Program-made: the position numbers and the translations under genes | The notes under the pieces: model-generated | The model's database searches: none | What the model was told of the DNA's origin: nothing | Seen by the model: only the letters and a program-made list of their open reading frames with translations | Shown: positions 1 through 8,745 of the stretch, in pieces | Layout: each line of letters starts with the position of its first letter | Numbering within the stretch: the first letter of the stretch is position 1 | Source: Paenibacillus montaniterrae | GTDB taxonomy: Bacteria; Bacillota; Bacilli; Paenibacillales; Paenibacillaceae | DNA: 64,000 nucleotides | Reading direction: 5' to 3' | NCBI RefSeq assembly: GCF_018403185.1 | Contig: NZ_BOSE01000001.1 | Coordinates: 434,001-498,000, forward strand

Positions 1-7
1 AAAAGAT

Positions 8-32
8 ATTACAGATATATTATATCCGTAAT
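8..32. promoter_or_regulatory. 25-bp near-perfect palindrome, candidate operator
   Basis: Two 12-bp arms (ATTACAGATATA and TATATCCGTAAT) flank a single T, and 11 of 12 positions pair. The site lies downstream of the Rrf2 gene, at the left edge of the window. A related string, ACAGATATTATAGATACA, overlaps the -10 region of the Rrf2 promoter. I infer an operator, possibly for the neighbouring Rrf2 protein, controlling a gene beyond the left edge. No promoter for such a gene can be verified here. Confidence 0.4.
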
Positions 33-190
33 CATTTATATTAATGAGCTGCTAATGATCGGCTGCCTTGCAGGTGCCAAGATCACTAATAGCTCGATAA
101 TATCGTGTATGCAATTTATAATGGCTTGTTTGCAGCCTCTTTACTCCTCGCATTCCTCTATGCCAGTTATTGCACCGGCGCAGCGCAGCG

Positions 191-601
191 TTATGCATCG
201 ACCAAATGGCCTCTAACCTGCAGCGCTAGCTCGGTCAGCTTCTTTGCACGCAAATGCTGCTCCATTTGCTCTTCTGCTTCAAGCATAACTCCGTGAATTA
301 AGCATCCTGAATTGCCATTGCCGCAGCATTCAAACAGAGAAGCCGTTCCTTCCACAGCATGAATGACATCGAGAAAGCTAATGTCCTCCTTGTTGCGCTT
401 GAGCCGATAGCCGCCTCCCGCACCTGAAGCAGACTCAATTAAATTAGCCTTGACAAGCTTGGTCAATATTTTGGAAAGATAAGTTGGCGATACATGTTGC
501 TTATCAGCAAGCAATTGCACGCCAACTGGAGACTCAGATGCATAAGCAATCAAATACATCATAGTGTGCAGTGCGTAGCTGGTTGCTTTTGAATATTTCA
601 T
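191..601 (-). CDS. Rrf2 family transcriptional regulator
   Basis: A 136-residue protein of typical Rrf2 length. The N-terminal winged helix-turn-helix (about residues 1-80) contains the family pattern VSPTYLSKILTKLVKANLI followed by GGYRL. The C-terminal part carries a cysteine-containing segment, FECCGNGNSGCLIHG, at about residues 90-105. The cysteine spacing does not match the C-x5-C-x7-C of IscR or NsrR, so an iron-sulfur cluster is not assured and a thiol-redox sensor of the YwnA/HypR kind is equally possible. GGAGGG precedes the ATG by six bases. The gene has its own strong promoter and stands alone. The family assignment is solid; the signal and targets are unknown. Confidence 0.88.
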   Translation of the reverse strand: MKYSKATSYALHTMMYLIAYASESPVGVQLLADKQHVSPTYLSKILTKLVKANLIESASGAGGGYRLKRNKEDISFLDVIHAVEGTASLFECCGNGNSGCLIHGVMLEAEEQMEQHLRAKKLTELALQVRGHLVDA

Positions 602-633
602 CTTATCCCTCCAATCAAAGACTTTATGTATCT

Positions 634-662
634 ATAATATCTGTGAACAAACAGTATGTCAA
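634..662 (-). promoter_or_regulatory. Sigma-A promoter of the Rrf2 gene
   Basis: Read on the minus strand, the promoter is TTGACA, a 17-bp spacer, then TATTAT. The spacer and -10 contain ACAGATATTATAG, which resembles the palindrome at 8-32, so autoregulation by the Rrf2 protein is plausible. Confidence 0.6.
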
Positions 663-688
663 TTACCTTTTTGAAATTAGCTGTATTT

Positions 689-819
689 CAGCGCTCCGGA
701 GCAAAGCATCCTCCAGTCACTTTTTAAATCGTAATGCTATTTTATTAAATTTTTTAAGGAGGCATTACGATGTTAAAGGCGACCCACTCTCGTTTTTCGG
801 ATGCTTTGCTCCTCCGCTG
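689..819. repeat. 131-bp nested inverted-repeat element, copy 1
   Basis: The outer arms CAGCG...GGAGCAAAGCATC and GATGCTTTGCTCC...CGCTG, and the inner arms ATCGTAATGC and GCATTACGAT, make a nested inverted repeat. A second copy of exactly the same length lies at 38300-38430, and the right half is nearly identical between the two. Both copies abut the far end of a 186-bp repeat array. It is small, non-coding and palindromic, like a MITE, although no target duplication could be defined. In this copy an AAGGAGG and ATG appear in the right half, starting a frame that runs into the array; I do not regard it as a proven gene. Confidence 0.75.
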
Positions 820-832
820 GTGCTTTTTTTTG

Positions 833-1384
833 GGTGCAGAACCAAGAAGCTTGGACGCTAGTAGAAAACGAGGAGCGCTAGCTGCGGCAAAAAGCTACGT
901 GAGCACCGGAGCCTTCGGTAGCGTGCCATATTCGCCATCGACTAAGCTACAACGAAACTACATCGTCATCAAAGTCATGCGTTTTGAATTACCCCTTCCA
1001 ATGAAAGTTCAAAATGTTCGGCTTTCAGGACCAAGAAGATGGCACGATACTAGAAGGCGAGGAGCGCAGCGTAGGCAAAAGCTACGTGAGCACCGCAGCC
1101 TTCGGTAGCGTGCCATATTCGCCGTCGACTAAGCTACAACGCAATCACATCGTCATCAAAGTCATGCGTTTTGAACTACCCCTTCCAATGAAAGTTCAAA
1201 ATGTTCGGCTTTCAAATGTTCGGCTTTCAGGACCAAGAAGATGGCACGATACTAGAAGGCGAGGAGCGCAGCGTAGGCACAAGCTACGTGAGCACCGGAG
1301 CCTTCGGTAGCGTGCCATATTCGCCGTCGACTAAGCTACAACGAAACTACATCGTCATCAAAGTCGGATATTTTGAACTACCTC
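833..1384 (-). repeat. 186-bp repeat array, locus 1 (three units)
   Basis: Three tandem units, the distal one degenerate. Recognisable landmarks on the plus strand are CAGGACCAAGAAGATGGCAC, GGCGAGGAGCGCAGCGTAGG, CTACGTGAGCACCG and CATCGTCATCAAAGTC. Two units are 202 bp apart because of a local 16-bp duplication of the ATGTTCGGCTTTCA stretch; elsewhere the period is 186. In the orientation of the upstream gene the array begins at the base after the TGA stop of the GH3 beta-glucosidase. The region holds no supported gene. Confidence 0.85.
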
Positions 1385-3670
1385 TCAGTTTGTGGTGTTA
1401 AGTTGGGTGATCAGAGAGTCTAACATCTCCTCAGAAAATTTGCCTTGACTGAAGGCAGTCAAATTGCGCAGCGGCATAAATTTCATCATTGCGGCAAACA
1501 TATCGCCCATACCATCCTCCGAGCTAGCTGCTTCGGCAGACATGCCGAGTCCTTGCTCGAACTGTTTAAGCAGTGTTTGAGCGATTTCTGCCTTACGCGG
1601 ATCGTTCAGCAGATCGCCGATCGTAGTGTTGCGATGAACGATGAGCGGTACGACTGTTGTCGAAGTGACATGAACCGTTTCAGTCAGTACAATATCGGCA
1701 GATGAACGGCCGATTAATAGCTCGAAATCGCCAGTTTCTACATGCCAATCTCCAAGCTGAACGTTGTAGTAGGCAAAGGCGCGCTTGTCGAGCTTGATCG
1801 TTACAGTTTCAGACTGTCCCGGCTCCAATGCCACCTTGGCAAATCCCTTCAGTTCCTTGCTTGGACGATTGACGCTGCTTTCCACATCGCGCACATACAG
1901 CTGTACGGTTTCCTTGCCGGCACGCTCTCCTGTATTGGTAACGGTAACCTGCACCTCCAGCTCTTCGTTATCACGAATTTGCTTGCTGCTCAGCTTCACA
2001 TCAGAATAGTCAAAGCTTGTGTAGCTAAGACCATGCCCAAACGGGAACAGCGGTTCAACCTGCTTCGTATCGTAGTAGCGGTAGCCGACAAAAATGCCTT
2101 CACGGTACTCAACACGATCCCCTTCCCCTGGGAAATTAAGGAACGAAGGATTGTCGCTCAGCTTCTGCGGGAAGGTTTCCGCCAGCTTGCCGCTCGGATT
2201 CGACTTGCCAAACAGCAGGTCAGCAATGGCTCCGCCAACTGCTTGTCCGCCGAGATACGCTTCAAGCACTGCTTGCGCTCGTTCTATCCATGGCATTTCA
2301 ATCGGAGAGCCGTTCATAAGCACGACGATCACATTGCTTTGCACTTCAGCAATTGCTTCAATTAGCTGCTCCTGATTAGCTGGCATACGCAAATGTGTGC
2401 GGTCATACCCTTCGGACTCGTAACGGTCCGGCAATCCGGCAAATATAATAACCGCTTCTGCCGCGCCGGCAGCTTGCTTCGCTTCATCCAGCAACGCTGG
2501 ATCATTTTCATCGCTGTCGATCGCATAGCCTTGTGCATATACAATTTCTGTGCTGTCGCCAGCCAGCTTGCGCAGCTCAGCGAGCGGCTGATCAATTTGA
2601 GTTGGACGAATATGCGAGCTGCCGCCGCCTTGATATCTAGGCTTCTCGGCAAAGGCGCCAATGACCGCCAGCTTGCGCTGCTTGCCAAGCGGCAATAGCC
2701 CGGCTTCGTTTTTCAGCAGCACCATGCTTTCAGCAGCAACCTTGCGAGCAAGCTGATGATGCTCAGCCTGATTATAGCTGGCATTCGGCTTTTTGGAATC
2801 GACGCTCATAAAAATAATGCGCAGCAAGCGCTCAACAGCGCGATCCAGCGCTTCCTCGGAAAGCTTGCCGCTCTGTACAGCCTCGATAATTTGCTTGTCG
2901 CCAACTCCACCGTTGCCTGGCATTTCCAGCTCATTTCCGGCAGTTAGTCCTGCGACACGCTCATTGTTCGCGCCCCAATCGGTGACGACGATCCCTTCAT
3001 GCCCCCATTCTTCCTTCAAAATATTAGTAAGCAGCCATTCGTTTTCAGAGGCGTAGGCTCCATTAATTTTGTTGTAAGAGCTCATAACCGTCCATGGCTG
3101 CGCCTTTTTCACAGCGCCTTCAAAGCTTGCCAGATAGATTTCTCGCAGCGTGCGCTCATCAACAATCGCATCGACGGTCATGCGGCGATGCTCCTGGTTA
3201 TTTACAGCGAAATGCTTTAAGCTAGTGCCGACACCTTCGCTCTGCACCCCTTGAATATGGCTTGCTGCCATTTCAGAGGACAGGTAAGGATCCTCCGAAA
3301 AGTATTCAAAGTTTCGTCCGCATAGCGGTGATCGCTTAATATTCGCCCCAGGACCTAGCAATACAGCTACATCTTCAGCCTGGCATTCCTCGCCGAGCGC
3401 CTTGCCTACCTGCTGCAGCAGCTCGCGATCCCAGGAGCTGGCCATGCCGGCTGCTGACGGAAAGCACGTTGCGGGAACGCTTTCAAACAATCCTAAATGA
3501 TCGCTATTTCCTTGCTGCTTGCGCAAGCCATGCGGTCCGTCTGTTACCATGATCGAAGGAATGCCGAGCCGCTCCACTCCCTTTAACCGCCAAAAATCCA
3601 GACCGGAGCACATGCCTGCTTTTTCTTCCAGTGTCATTTGCGCCACTAATGCTTTCAGATCTCGTTTCAT
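1385..3670 (-). CDS. Glycoside hydrolase family 3 beta-glucosidase
   Basis: A 761-residue cytoplasmic enzyme with no signal peptide. It should release glucose (or a similar sugar) from the non-reducing end of beta-linked oligosaccharides by a retaining mechanism. The GH3 N-terminal barrel is followed by the C-terminal alpha/beta sandwich and a fibronectin-III-like domain at about 570-650. The nucleophile Asp231 sits in GIVVTDWGA and KHF in the substrate site at about 152. The last ~90 residues are a helical tail. I chose the internal ATG because GGAGGG lies six bases upstream; a start seven codons earlier has no such site. It is divergent from an AraC-type gene, its likely regulator. The natural sugar is not determinable from sequence. 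Confidence 0.93.
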   Translation of the reverse strand: MKRDLKALVAQMTLEEKAGMCSGLDFWRLKGVERLGIPSIMVTDGPHGLRKQQGNSDHLGLFESVPATCFPSAAGMASSWDRELLQQVGKALGEECQAEDVAVLLGPGANIKRSPLCGRNFEYFSEDPYLSSEMAASHIQGVQSEGVGTSLKHFAVNNQEHRRMTVDAIVDERTLREIYLASFEGAVKKAQPWTVMSSYNKINGAYASENEWLLTNILKEEWGHEGIVVTDWGANNERVAGLTAGNELEMPGNGGVGDKQIIEAVQSGKLSEEALDRAVERLLRIIFMSVDSKKPNASYNQAEHHQLARKVAAESMVLLKNEAGLLPLGKQRKLAVIGAFAEKPRYQGGGSSHIRPTQIDQPLAELRKLAGDSTEIVYAQGYAIDSDENDPALLDEAKQAAGAAEAVIIFAGLPDRYESEGYDRTHLRMPANQEQLIEAIAEVQSNVIVVLMNGSPIEMPWIERAQAVLEAYLGGQAVGGAIADLLFGKSNPSGKLAETFPQKLSDNPSFLNFPGEGDRVEYREGIFVGYRYYDTKQVEPLFPFGHGLSYTSFDYSDVKLSSKQIRDNEELEVQVTVTNTGERAGKETVQLYVRDVESSVNRPSKELKGFAKVALEPGQSETVTIKLDKRAFAYYNVQLGDWHVETGDFELLIGRSSADIVLTETVHVTSTTVVPLIVHRNTTIGDLLNDPRKAEIAQTLLKQFEQGLGMSAEAASSEDGMGDMFAAMMKFMPLRNLTAFSQGKFSEEMLDSLITQLNTTN

Positions 3671-3813
3671 GAATACCCTCCTACACTGCATTTGTTATGA
3701 TGGTGCTTGTTCCATTTGTAATCATTTGAGCTTTTCCATTTCATTATGGCATGATTCCTTGCTTGAAAATGGTATAATCCATATATAAATAGTATAATTC
3801 GAAGGTGATTTTT

Positions 3814-5076
3814 ATGGATACCGTAAATGAGCATAGCGAGCTGCTGGCGCTGTGCAGACTGCTGCAGGAAAGCTTGCAGCTCCCTCTCTATTATCTCGCA
3901 GCGGACGCCAAGCAAAGTGAAGCGTTTGGCGGTCAGCAGCAGGAACAAACGGTTAACCCGCTGTTTTCAACAACGCTTGAGCAGCTGCACAGCTTGCTTG
4001 AGCAAGAAATGGACATTGCCCTTCCTACACTGCTTGCCTCGCCATTTCTCGAGCAGTTTATGGTCGTGCCTGTCAAGGAGGCTGTTGGCGGGCGCTCCGC
4101 AGTTGTGATCGGCCCTTGCAGCTCGGAAAAGCCTTCAGCAGAAATTATCTCGAATCTAATGAATGATCATCGCATTCCTCATAGCAGACGCGCTCAGTGG
4201 AGCAGCTATTTGCAGCAGCTGCCTCATGCGCATACGACGCGTATGTTATATGCTGGCGTCCTTGCTTACAGGCTAATGAACGGCGTCCAATTGGACATTA
4301 CCGATGTGCTGCAAAGCTATATGCAATACAGTGTCAAACAACCGCTTCAGGAAAATGTGGAGGTAATTGTGGCGAACCAGCGCGAATCGGCAATGTTTCA
4401 TATGGAGCTCGAGGCTGAAAAGCGCTTCTTCGAGCTGATCGCCAGCGGGAACAAGGATGAGCTGATGAAAGGGATGATCGATCTGCCCTATGAGGAGGTT
4501 GGCGTATTGTCCAAGCGGAGCCAGCTTCGCAATCGCAAAAACTTTGCGATTATTAGCATCGCATTTGCCACTCGCGCTGCAATGTCTGGCGGACTATATG
4601 AGGAGCTGGCGTTTACGCTTAGCGATTTGCATATTCAGCATATTGAAGAGCTAAACGATGTTAAGGCGGTCGAATCCGCAACAATTGCCGCTCTGCTCGA
4701 TTTTACCGAGCGCGTTGGCACCATTAAGAAGCAGGGCATTTCCAAGCCAGTGCGGCTGTGTCAGGAATATATCTACAATCATTTGTACGAGCCGCTTGCG
4801 CCGGATAAACTGGCCGAGCTGGTACAGCTAAATGCCGCATACTTGTCGCAGCTGTTCAAAAAGGAAACCGGGCTACCGCTTGCCAGCTATATTCAGCGCG
4901 AAAAAATTGAAGAATCGAAGCGCCTGCTGCGTCATACCAACGATAAGATAGCGGTGATAAGCACAAAGCTGAACTTTTACGATGAAACGTACTTTGTCAA
5001 GGTGTTCAAAAAGCATACTGGCATGACGCCTCGCGCCTATCGAGCAAGCAGCAAGCATCCTATTATGCGCACTTAG
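3814..5076 (+). CDS. AraC family transcriptional regulator
   Basis: A 420-residue regulator with a C-terminal double helix-turn-helix of the AraC type at about residues 320-415 (LAELVQLNAAYLSQLFKKET ... YFVKVFKKHTGMTPRAYR). The N-terminal ~300 residues are of the kind found in regulators annotated as YSIRK-associated, and no sugar-binding cupin is obvious. The ATG with GAAGGTGA seven bases upstream is preferred to a GTG three codons earlier. Two TATAAT-like -10 boxes lie in the 143-bp divergent region shared with the GH3 gene. I infer control of that glycosidase by a breakdown product; this is context only. Confidence 0.87.
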   Translation: MDTVNEHSELLALCRLLQESLQLPLYYLAADAKQSEAFGGQQQEQTVNPLFSTTLEQLHSLLEQEMDIALPTLLASPFLEQFMVVPVKEAVGGRSAVVIGPCSSEKPSAEIISNLMNDHRIPHSRRAQWSSYLQQLPHAHTTRMLYAGVLAYRLMNGVQLDITDVLQSYMQYSVKQPLQENVEVIVANQRESAMFHMELEAEKRFFELIASGNKDELMKGMIDLPYEEVGVLSKRSQLRNRKNFAIISIAFATRAAMSGGLYEELAFTLSDLHIQHIEELNDVKAVESATIAALLDFTERVGTIKKQGISKPVRLCQEYIYNHLYEPLAPDKLAELVQLNAAYLSQLFKKETGLPLASYIQREKIEESKRLLRHTNDKIAVISTKLNFYDETYFVKVFKKHTGMTPRAYRASSKHPIMRT

Positions 5077-5115
5077 GATTATTTTCGACATTAAAAATTG
5101 TGTATGAACTGCCGC

Positions 5116-5146
5116 TTGACCTTCACGTTACGTTATCCCCCATACT
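5116..5146 (+). promoter_or_regulatory. MerR-type promoter with 19-bp spacer
   Basis: TTGACC and CATACT are separated by 19 bp instead of 17. The spacer contains the dyad CACGTTACGTTA (ACGT-T-ACGT). Overlong spacers with a central dyad are the hallmark of promoters activated by MerR-family proteins. It lies about 30 bp upstream of the DUF2268 gene. No MerR gene lies in the window, so the regulator would act in trans. Confidence 0.55.
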
Positions 5147-5175
5147 AGGCACATATCAACCTAAGGGGTGAAAAC

Positions 5176-6102
5176 ATGAATATTCAAACATTACGTTCAG
5201 ACAACATTTATCGAAAGGTGATGCAGGCACTGCAAGAGGAAAAGCTTGAACTATTCAGACAAGAAATGATGGCTCCATTTATGAAAAAATGGGAAATTCA
5301 GCATATTCCATTTAAAGCTGAGCAGCCAGGCGGCTTCGACGTCATCGCGATGAGTAATATGATGAGCTACCCGCCAGAGCAGATTACGAATGAGCTGGCA
5401 GCCGAGCTTGACTTGATTTCTACCGACTCCTTTTGGAACGAGTGTGAAGACGCTGTGAAAAAAAGTCTCCAGCTATTTGACGAGCATGGCATAAAGCTGC
5501 GCCAAGCTGATTATTTGTTTACAATTTGGCTAGGGAATCCTGATAGCCCAGCGTTAAAGCTGAATGAAGGCTATAGTGGCGATGGCGGAATTCCTGGCTA
5601 TATCATTTGTATTTTGGCGCCGAATGCATTTACGCTGCCTCGTCTAAAGTCTGCGTTAGCGCATGAGTGCAATCATAATGTGCGCTACCAATTTATTCAG
5701 TGGGATCATACTGTTACGTTAGGAGAACTGATTGTTAGTGAAGGGTTGGCAGAAAGCTTCGCCACTTCTCTTTATGGCGAGGAGTTGCTTGGACCTTGGG
5801 TTGCAAAGACGGATGCGCAGACGCTGAACTCGTTCATTAAACCCGCGCTTAAGCAGCAGCTGCAGCTTACAGGCTTTCATAACATCGCGCCGTATCTGTA
5901 TGGTGACGAAATAGCCAAGCTACATCGCTTCAACCCGGTCGGCATGCCGTATGCTGCTGGCTACGCCTGCGGCTATTATTTAATTCAAACTTACTTGAAG
6001 AAAACAGGCAAATCGATCGCTGAGGCAACGATTACACCTGCCACTCAAATATTGGATGAGATTCAACAATTTTGGGATGAAGAAACAATTATTGGCGCTT
6101 AG
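5176..6102 (+). CDS. DUF2268 putative zinc-dependent protease
   Basis: A 308-residue protein with the zincin motif HECNH at 163-167 inside the longer segment LAHECNHNVRYQ. It is followed about 25 residues later by SEGLAESFA, whose Glu could be the third zinc ligand, as in the DUF2268 (YjaZ-like) family. There is no signal peptide or membrane segment, so it is probably cytoplasmic. AAGGGGTG precedes the ATG at good spacing. It is monocistronic, with a MerR-type promoter in front and a strong terminator behind. That promoter suggests induction by a small molecule or drug. The substrate is unknown; the peptidase assignment rests on the motif. Confidence 0.85.
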   Translation: MNIQTLRSDNIYRKVMQALQEEKLELFRQEMMAPFMKKWEIQHIPFKAEQPGGFDVIAMSNMMSYPPEQITNELAAELDLISTDSFWNECEDAVKKSLQLFDEHGIKLRQADYLFTIWLGNPDSPALKLNEGYSGDGGIPGYIICILAPNAFTLPRLKSALAHECNHNVRYQFIQWDHTVTLGELIVSEGLAESFATSLYGEELLGPWVAKTDAQTLNSFIKPALKQQLQLTGFHNIAPYLYGDEIAKLHRFNPVGMPYAAGYACGYYLIQTYLKKTGKSIAEATITPATQILDEIQQFWDEETIIGA

Positions 6103-6183
6103 AGACGCTGTATTACCTTCAGGCCATCCCATTGCAAGGCTTGAAAAATAAGCACCGCTTGAGCTTTTACAGTTTAATTCCTT

Positions 6184-6245
6184 GAAGGCTAGCTTCTACT
6201 CGCTTTGCAGAAAAGCGAAGCAGAAGCTAGCCTTCGGTTATTTTA
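6184..6245 (+). terminator. Strong rho-independent terminator
   Basis: Perfect 14-bp arms GAAGGCTAGCTTCT and AGAAGCTAGCCTTC enclose a second small stem (TCGCTTT / AAAGCGA) and are followed by a T-rich stretch. It ends the DUF2268 transcript. Confidence 0.9.
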
Positions 6246-6558
6246 TTGCTAACTTATCGAGTGAGATATGAACTCAACATGTGCGGTTTTAATAGGGTCT
6301 CCGCCTTGAGACCGAGTAAAACTTTATACCTGAGGCGGTGTGAACCTGCGCCGTTCTCTATTAAGATGTGAGTAACGAGGTTTTTCCTGACTATTTAATG
6401 ATAGTAATTTTCATCAAAACCAATGCAGCAGATTAGCGGTGCTTATAAAAGCTAGTCTTGAGCTCAGCTAGATTGACGCATTGATCGGTATTACGCTGCT
6501 TATAGTAAACGGGATGCTGTTGGGAACGGGAAAATATGAAGAAATGGAGAGCACATAT
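6246..6558. other. Intergenic region with overlapping inverted repeats
   Basis: No gene is seen. GGTCTC and GAGACC (6296-6313) form one small dyad, and CCGCCT with AGGCGG (6301-6306 and 6333-6338) forms an alternative one, so two mutually exclusive hairpins are possible upstream of the acyltransferase gene. I cannot match this to a known RNA element. Confidence 0.3.
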
Positions 6559-7830
6559 ATGGAAGAATGGTATAAACTTGACCACGCAGGGAAGCTGTTT
6601 CCTGCGGTCGCGGGGAAGGAGAATTCATCCACCTATCGGTTGTCGATGATGCTGACAAGCCAGGTGAAACCATCGGTTTTGCAGGATGCGCTCGATAGCG
6701 TAATGAAGAGATTCCCTCTATTGAATGTAGAGCTAAGAAATGGGCTGTTCTGGAAATTTCTCCGTGAGAAGGAGACACGCTTGATAGTGGAGCCGGAAGC
6801 CGCCTATCCCTGCTCCCCCGTCAACTTCTCACACGAGAGCGGAAGCTTGGTAAGGGTGCTGTATTACGGCAACAAAATCAGCGTGGAAATTTTCCATGCC
6901 TTAACGGACGGTGGCGGGGCATTGGAGTTCCTCAAAACTCTGGTGTTCCAATATTTATCTCTACTCGGCGAGGACGTGGAGGATAAGGAAGGCCTGATTC
7001 TGCCGCCTGCTTCATTTGCCCGTTATGCTGAAGCTCAGGACAGCTTTCAAGCCCATTATACTTCTACCACTCCCGAGGCCAGGATGCCGGATGCGCTTCA
7101 AATTCCGGGCACCCGGTTCTCGCCTTATGGACACAACGTCATACACGGGATGGTTCACGCATCGCGGCTGAATGCTGTAGCCAAACAAAAGGGAGTAACC
7201 CTTACCGCTTACTTGACGGCAATTATGATTATGGCGGTTTACGAAACTACCCTGCCCTTCAATAATGAGAACCGGCCGATCGTGATCAGTATGCCGGTGA
7301 ACCTGCGAAAAATTTTTCCTTCCAGCAGCCTCCGCAATTTTTTTGCGGTCATCAACATTGGCGTGCAGCTAAAGGAAGGCATGACATTCGAGCAGGTGCT
7401 TGAAATCGTTCATGCGCAGATGAAAGAGAAAACGACCAAGTCTTATTTAAGTCAAACGATGGCCGGCAGCATGAAGTATGAAAAAAATTTGTTTTCTCGC
7501 TTCACGCCGCTGAAATTAAAGGATCTGGCAATCCGTTTCGGCTTTGACCATTACGGGGAAGATGCCAAAACGCTAACGCTTACCAACCTGGGACGCGTCG
7601 ACATTCCAGCGAGTATGGCATCACATATCAAGGCTATGGAAACCACGATGTATCCCACAGCCAAAAGTCCCATTAACTGTGCTGTCAGCTCGATCAACGA
7701 TCAGCTCACGATCACGTTTGCGCGGAATATCGTCGAAAGCGATGTGATTATGCGCTTTTTTCGCCAGCTTGCCAACCTAAGCGAATTGGACATTATGATT
7801 GTTAGCAATGATTGGGGGATGGGCGCATGA
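6559..7830 (+). CDS. Alcohol acetyltransferase-like / condensation-fold acyltransferase
   Basis: A 423-residue protein of the chloramphenicol-acetyltransferase/condensation superfamily. The catalytic HxxxDG motif is present as HALTDGG at about 113-119. The later segment with VISMPVNLRKIFPSSSLRNF and TLTNLGRVDIP is typical of alcohol acetyltransferase-like proteins. It should transfer an acyl group from CoA (or a carrier) to a hydroxyl or amine; the acceptor is unknown. The start is set at an ATG with GGAGAG seven bases upstream; a TTG 26 codons earlier would add a poorly supported extension. Its stop overlaps the ATG of the next gene (ATGA), so the two are translationally coupled. Confidence 0.8.
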   Translation: MEEWYKLDHAGKLFPAVAGKENSSTYRLSMMLTSQVKPSVLQDALDSVMKRFPLLNVELRNGLFWKFLREKETRLIVEPEAAYPCSPVNFSHESGSLVRVLYYGNKISVEIFHALTDGGGALEFLKTLVFQYLSLLGEDVEDKEGLILPPASFARYAEAQDSFQAHYTSTTPEARMPDALQIPGTRFSPYGHNVIHGMVHASRLNAVAKQKGVTLTAYLTAIMIMAVYETTLPFNNENRPIVISMPVNLRKIFPSSSLRNFFAVINIGVQLKEGMTFEQVLEIVHAQMKEKTTKSYLSQTMAGSMKYEKNLFSRFTPLKLKDLAIRFGFDHYGEDAKTLTLTNLGRVDIPASMASHIKAMETTMYPTAKSPINCAVSSINDQLTITFARNIVESDVIMRFFRQLANLSELDIMIVSNDWGMGA

Positions 7831-8507
7831 GATGCGAAAGCTGTGGCGTTTCTGTAGATCCGGCGCATAAAGCGTGTCCCTTATGCCGAAGAAATGTGCA
7901 GGGTAAAGATGGCGAGCACCTCACAAGTCATTCATGGTACCCCGTCTATGAAGCTGCGGAGGAGCAGCCTGCGAGCAGCAGTCTTATATCCAAGTGGCTT
8001 ACCTTTCTTGCGGTATCCGTCATGGGGATAGCCGTCCTGATTAACCTGCTTGGGAATCGCGAAGCATGGTGGAGTTTAACGCTCATTCCCTGCGTGCTGT
8101 ACGCGTGGTTGTCCGTCAGGCATACGCTGATGTCAAGGGCGCATCTCGGCAGCAAAATTATCGTTCAGTTGCTCGGTCTGTCCGCTATGCTGCTGTGGAT
8201 CAACGTGGCGAACGGAACGACTTACTGGTCAACCGGCTATGTCATTCCGTTCCTGATGATGGCGGCAACCTTGCTCATTACCGTTATATGCTGTTCGCGA
8301 AAAATGGGCTGGCGGGAGTTCTCAGGCTACTTATTAACACTGAACCTTCTTGGTATCGTCCCTTTATTGTTGTATGCCGTTGGCATGTCGAACGTATTGT
8401 GGACAGCCGTTGCAGCGGCGGTGTACGCCTTGCTGACGTTCGGCGGGATGTGCCTCATTGCAGACAAGGGATTCCGCCAAGAAATGAAGCGCAGATTTCA
8501 TTTTTGA
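7827..8507 (+). CDS. DUF6320-type zinc-ribbon membrane protein
   Basis: A 226-residue protein starting with a zinc ribbon (MRCESCG ... CPLC, Cys-x2-Cys-x12-Cys-x2-Cys) and continuing with about six hydrophobic helices between residues 55 and 215. GGGGGATGGG lies just upstream of the ATG, which overlaps the stop of the acyltransferase gene. Proteins of this kind are commonly found next to such acyltransferases, so a membrane partner role is likely, perhaps presenting or moving the acylated product. That role is inferred from pairing only. The family number is from memory and should be checked. Confidence 0.7.
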   Translation: MRCESCGVSVDPAHKACPLCRRNVQGKDGEHLTSHSWYPVYEAAEEQPASSSLISKWLTFLAVSVMGIAVLINLLGNREAWWSLTLIPCVLYAWLSVRHTLMSRAHLGSKIIVQLLGLSAMLLWINVANGTTYWSTGYVIPFLMMAATLLITVICCSRKMGWREFSGYLLTLNLLGIVPLLLYAVGMSNVLWTAVAAAVYALLTFGGMCLIADKGFRQEMKRRFHF

Positions 8508-8680
8508 TAGTAGCTATATTCGCTGTGCTCGCTTACGGTTAGAAGTATGATGAACAGCAGCCGCGCTACAATTCTATCAGGTCAATGACTAATAGATGGC
8601 TGCTGGGTACTTCACCCTTTTGCGATGCCCCGAGCTCATGATGAATCTTGCCAATCAACAATTCGACAAGAGGCTACTAT

Positions 8681-8719
8681 TTCAATAAAGGCTACCATAG
8701 CTCGGTAGCCTTTATTGAA
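8681..8719. terminator. Bidirectional terminator
   Basis: Perfect 16-bp arms TTCAATAAAGGCTACC and GGTAGCCTTTATTGAA with a 7-base loop. A- and T-rich edges on both sides let it end both the DUF6320 transcript and the convergent sulfurtransferase transcript. Confidence 0.85.
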
Positions 8720-8745
8720 GCTCGACTGCCGCATGAGCTCGGTTT

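Noticed and set aside
105..296. 63-codon frame with a hydrophobic start near the left edge
   Set aside because: Overlaps the Rrf2 gene on the other strand and lacks a ribosome site.
833..1384. Repeat arrays considered as CRISPR
   Set aside because: Units of 186 bp are near-identical over their whole length with no unique spacers of constant size.
770..1401. Several plus-strand open frames of 66-112 codons across repeat locus 1, including one with AAGGAGG before its ATG
   Set aside because: They lie wholly in repeat DNA, the same frames recur at other loci because the DNA is repeated, and frame is broken by small duplications. Recorded under the repeat findings instead.
1742..2365. 207-codon plus-strand frame
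   Set aside because: Lies antisense inside the GH3 gene, with no ribosome site and no family resemblance; a shadow frame.
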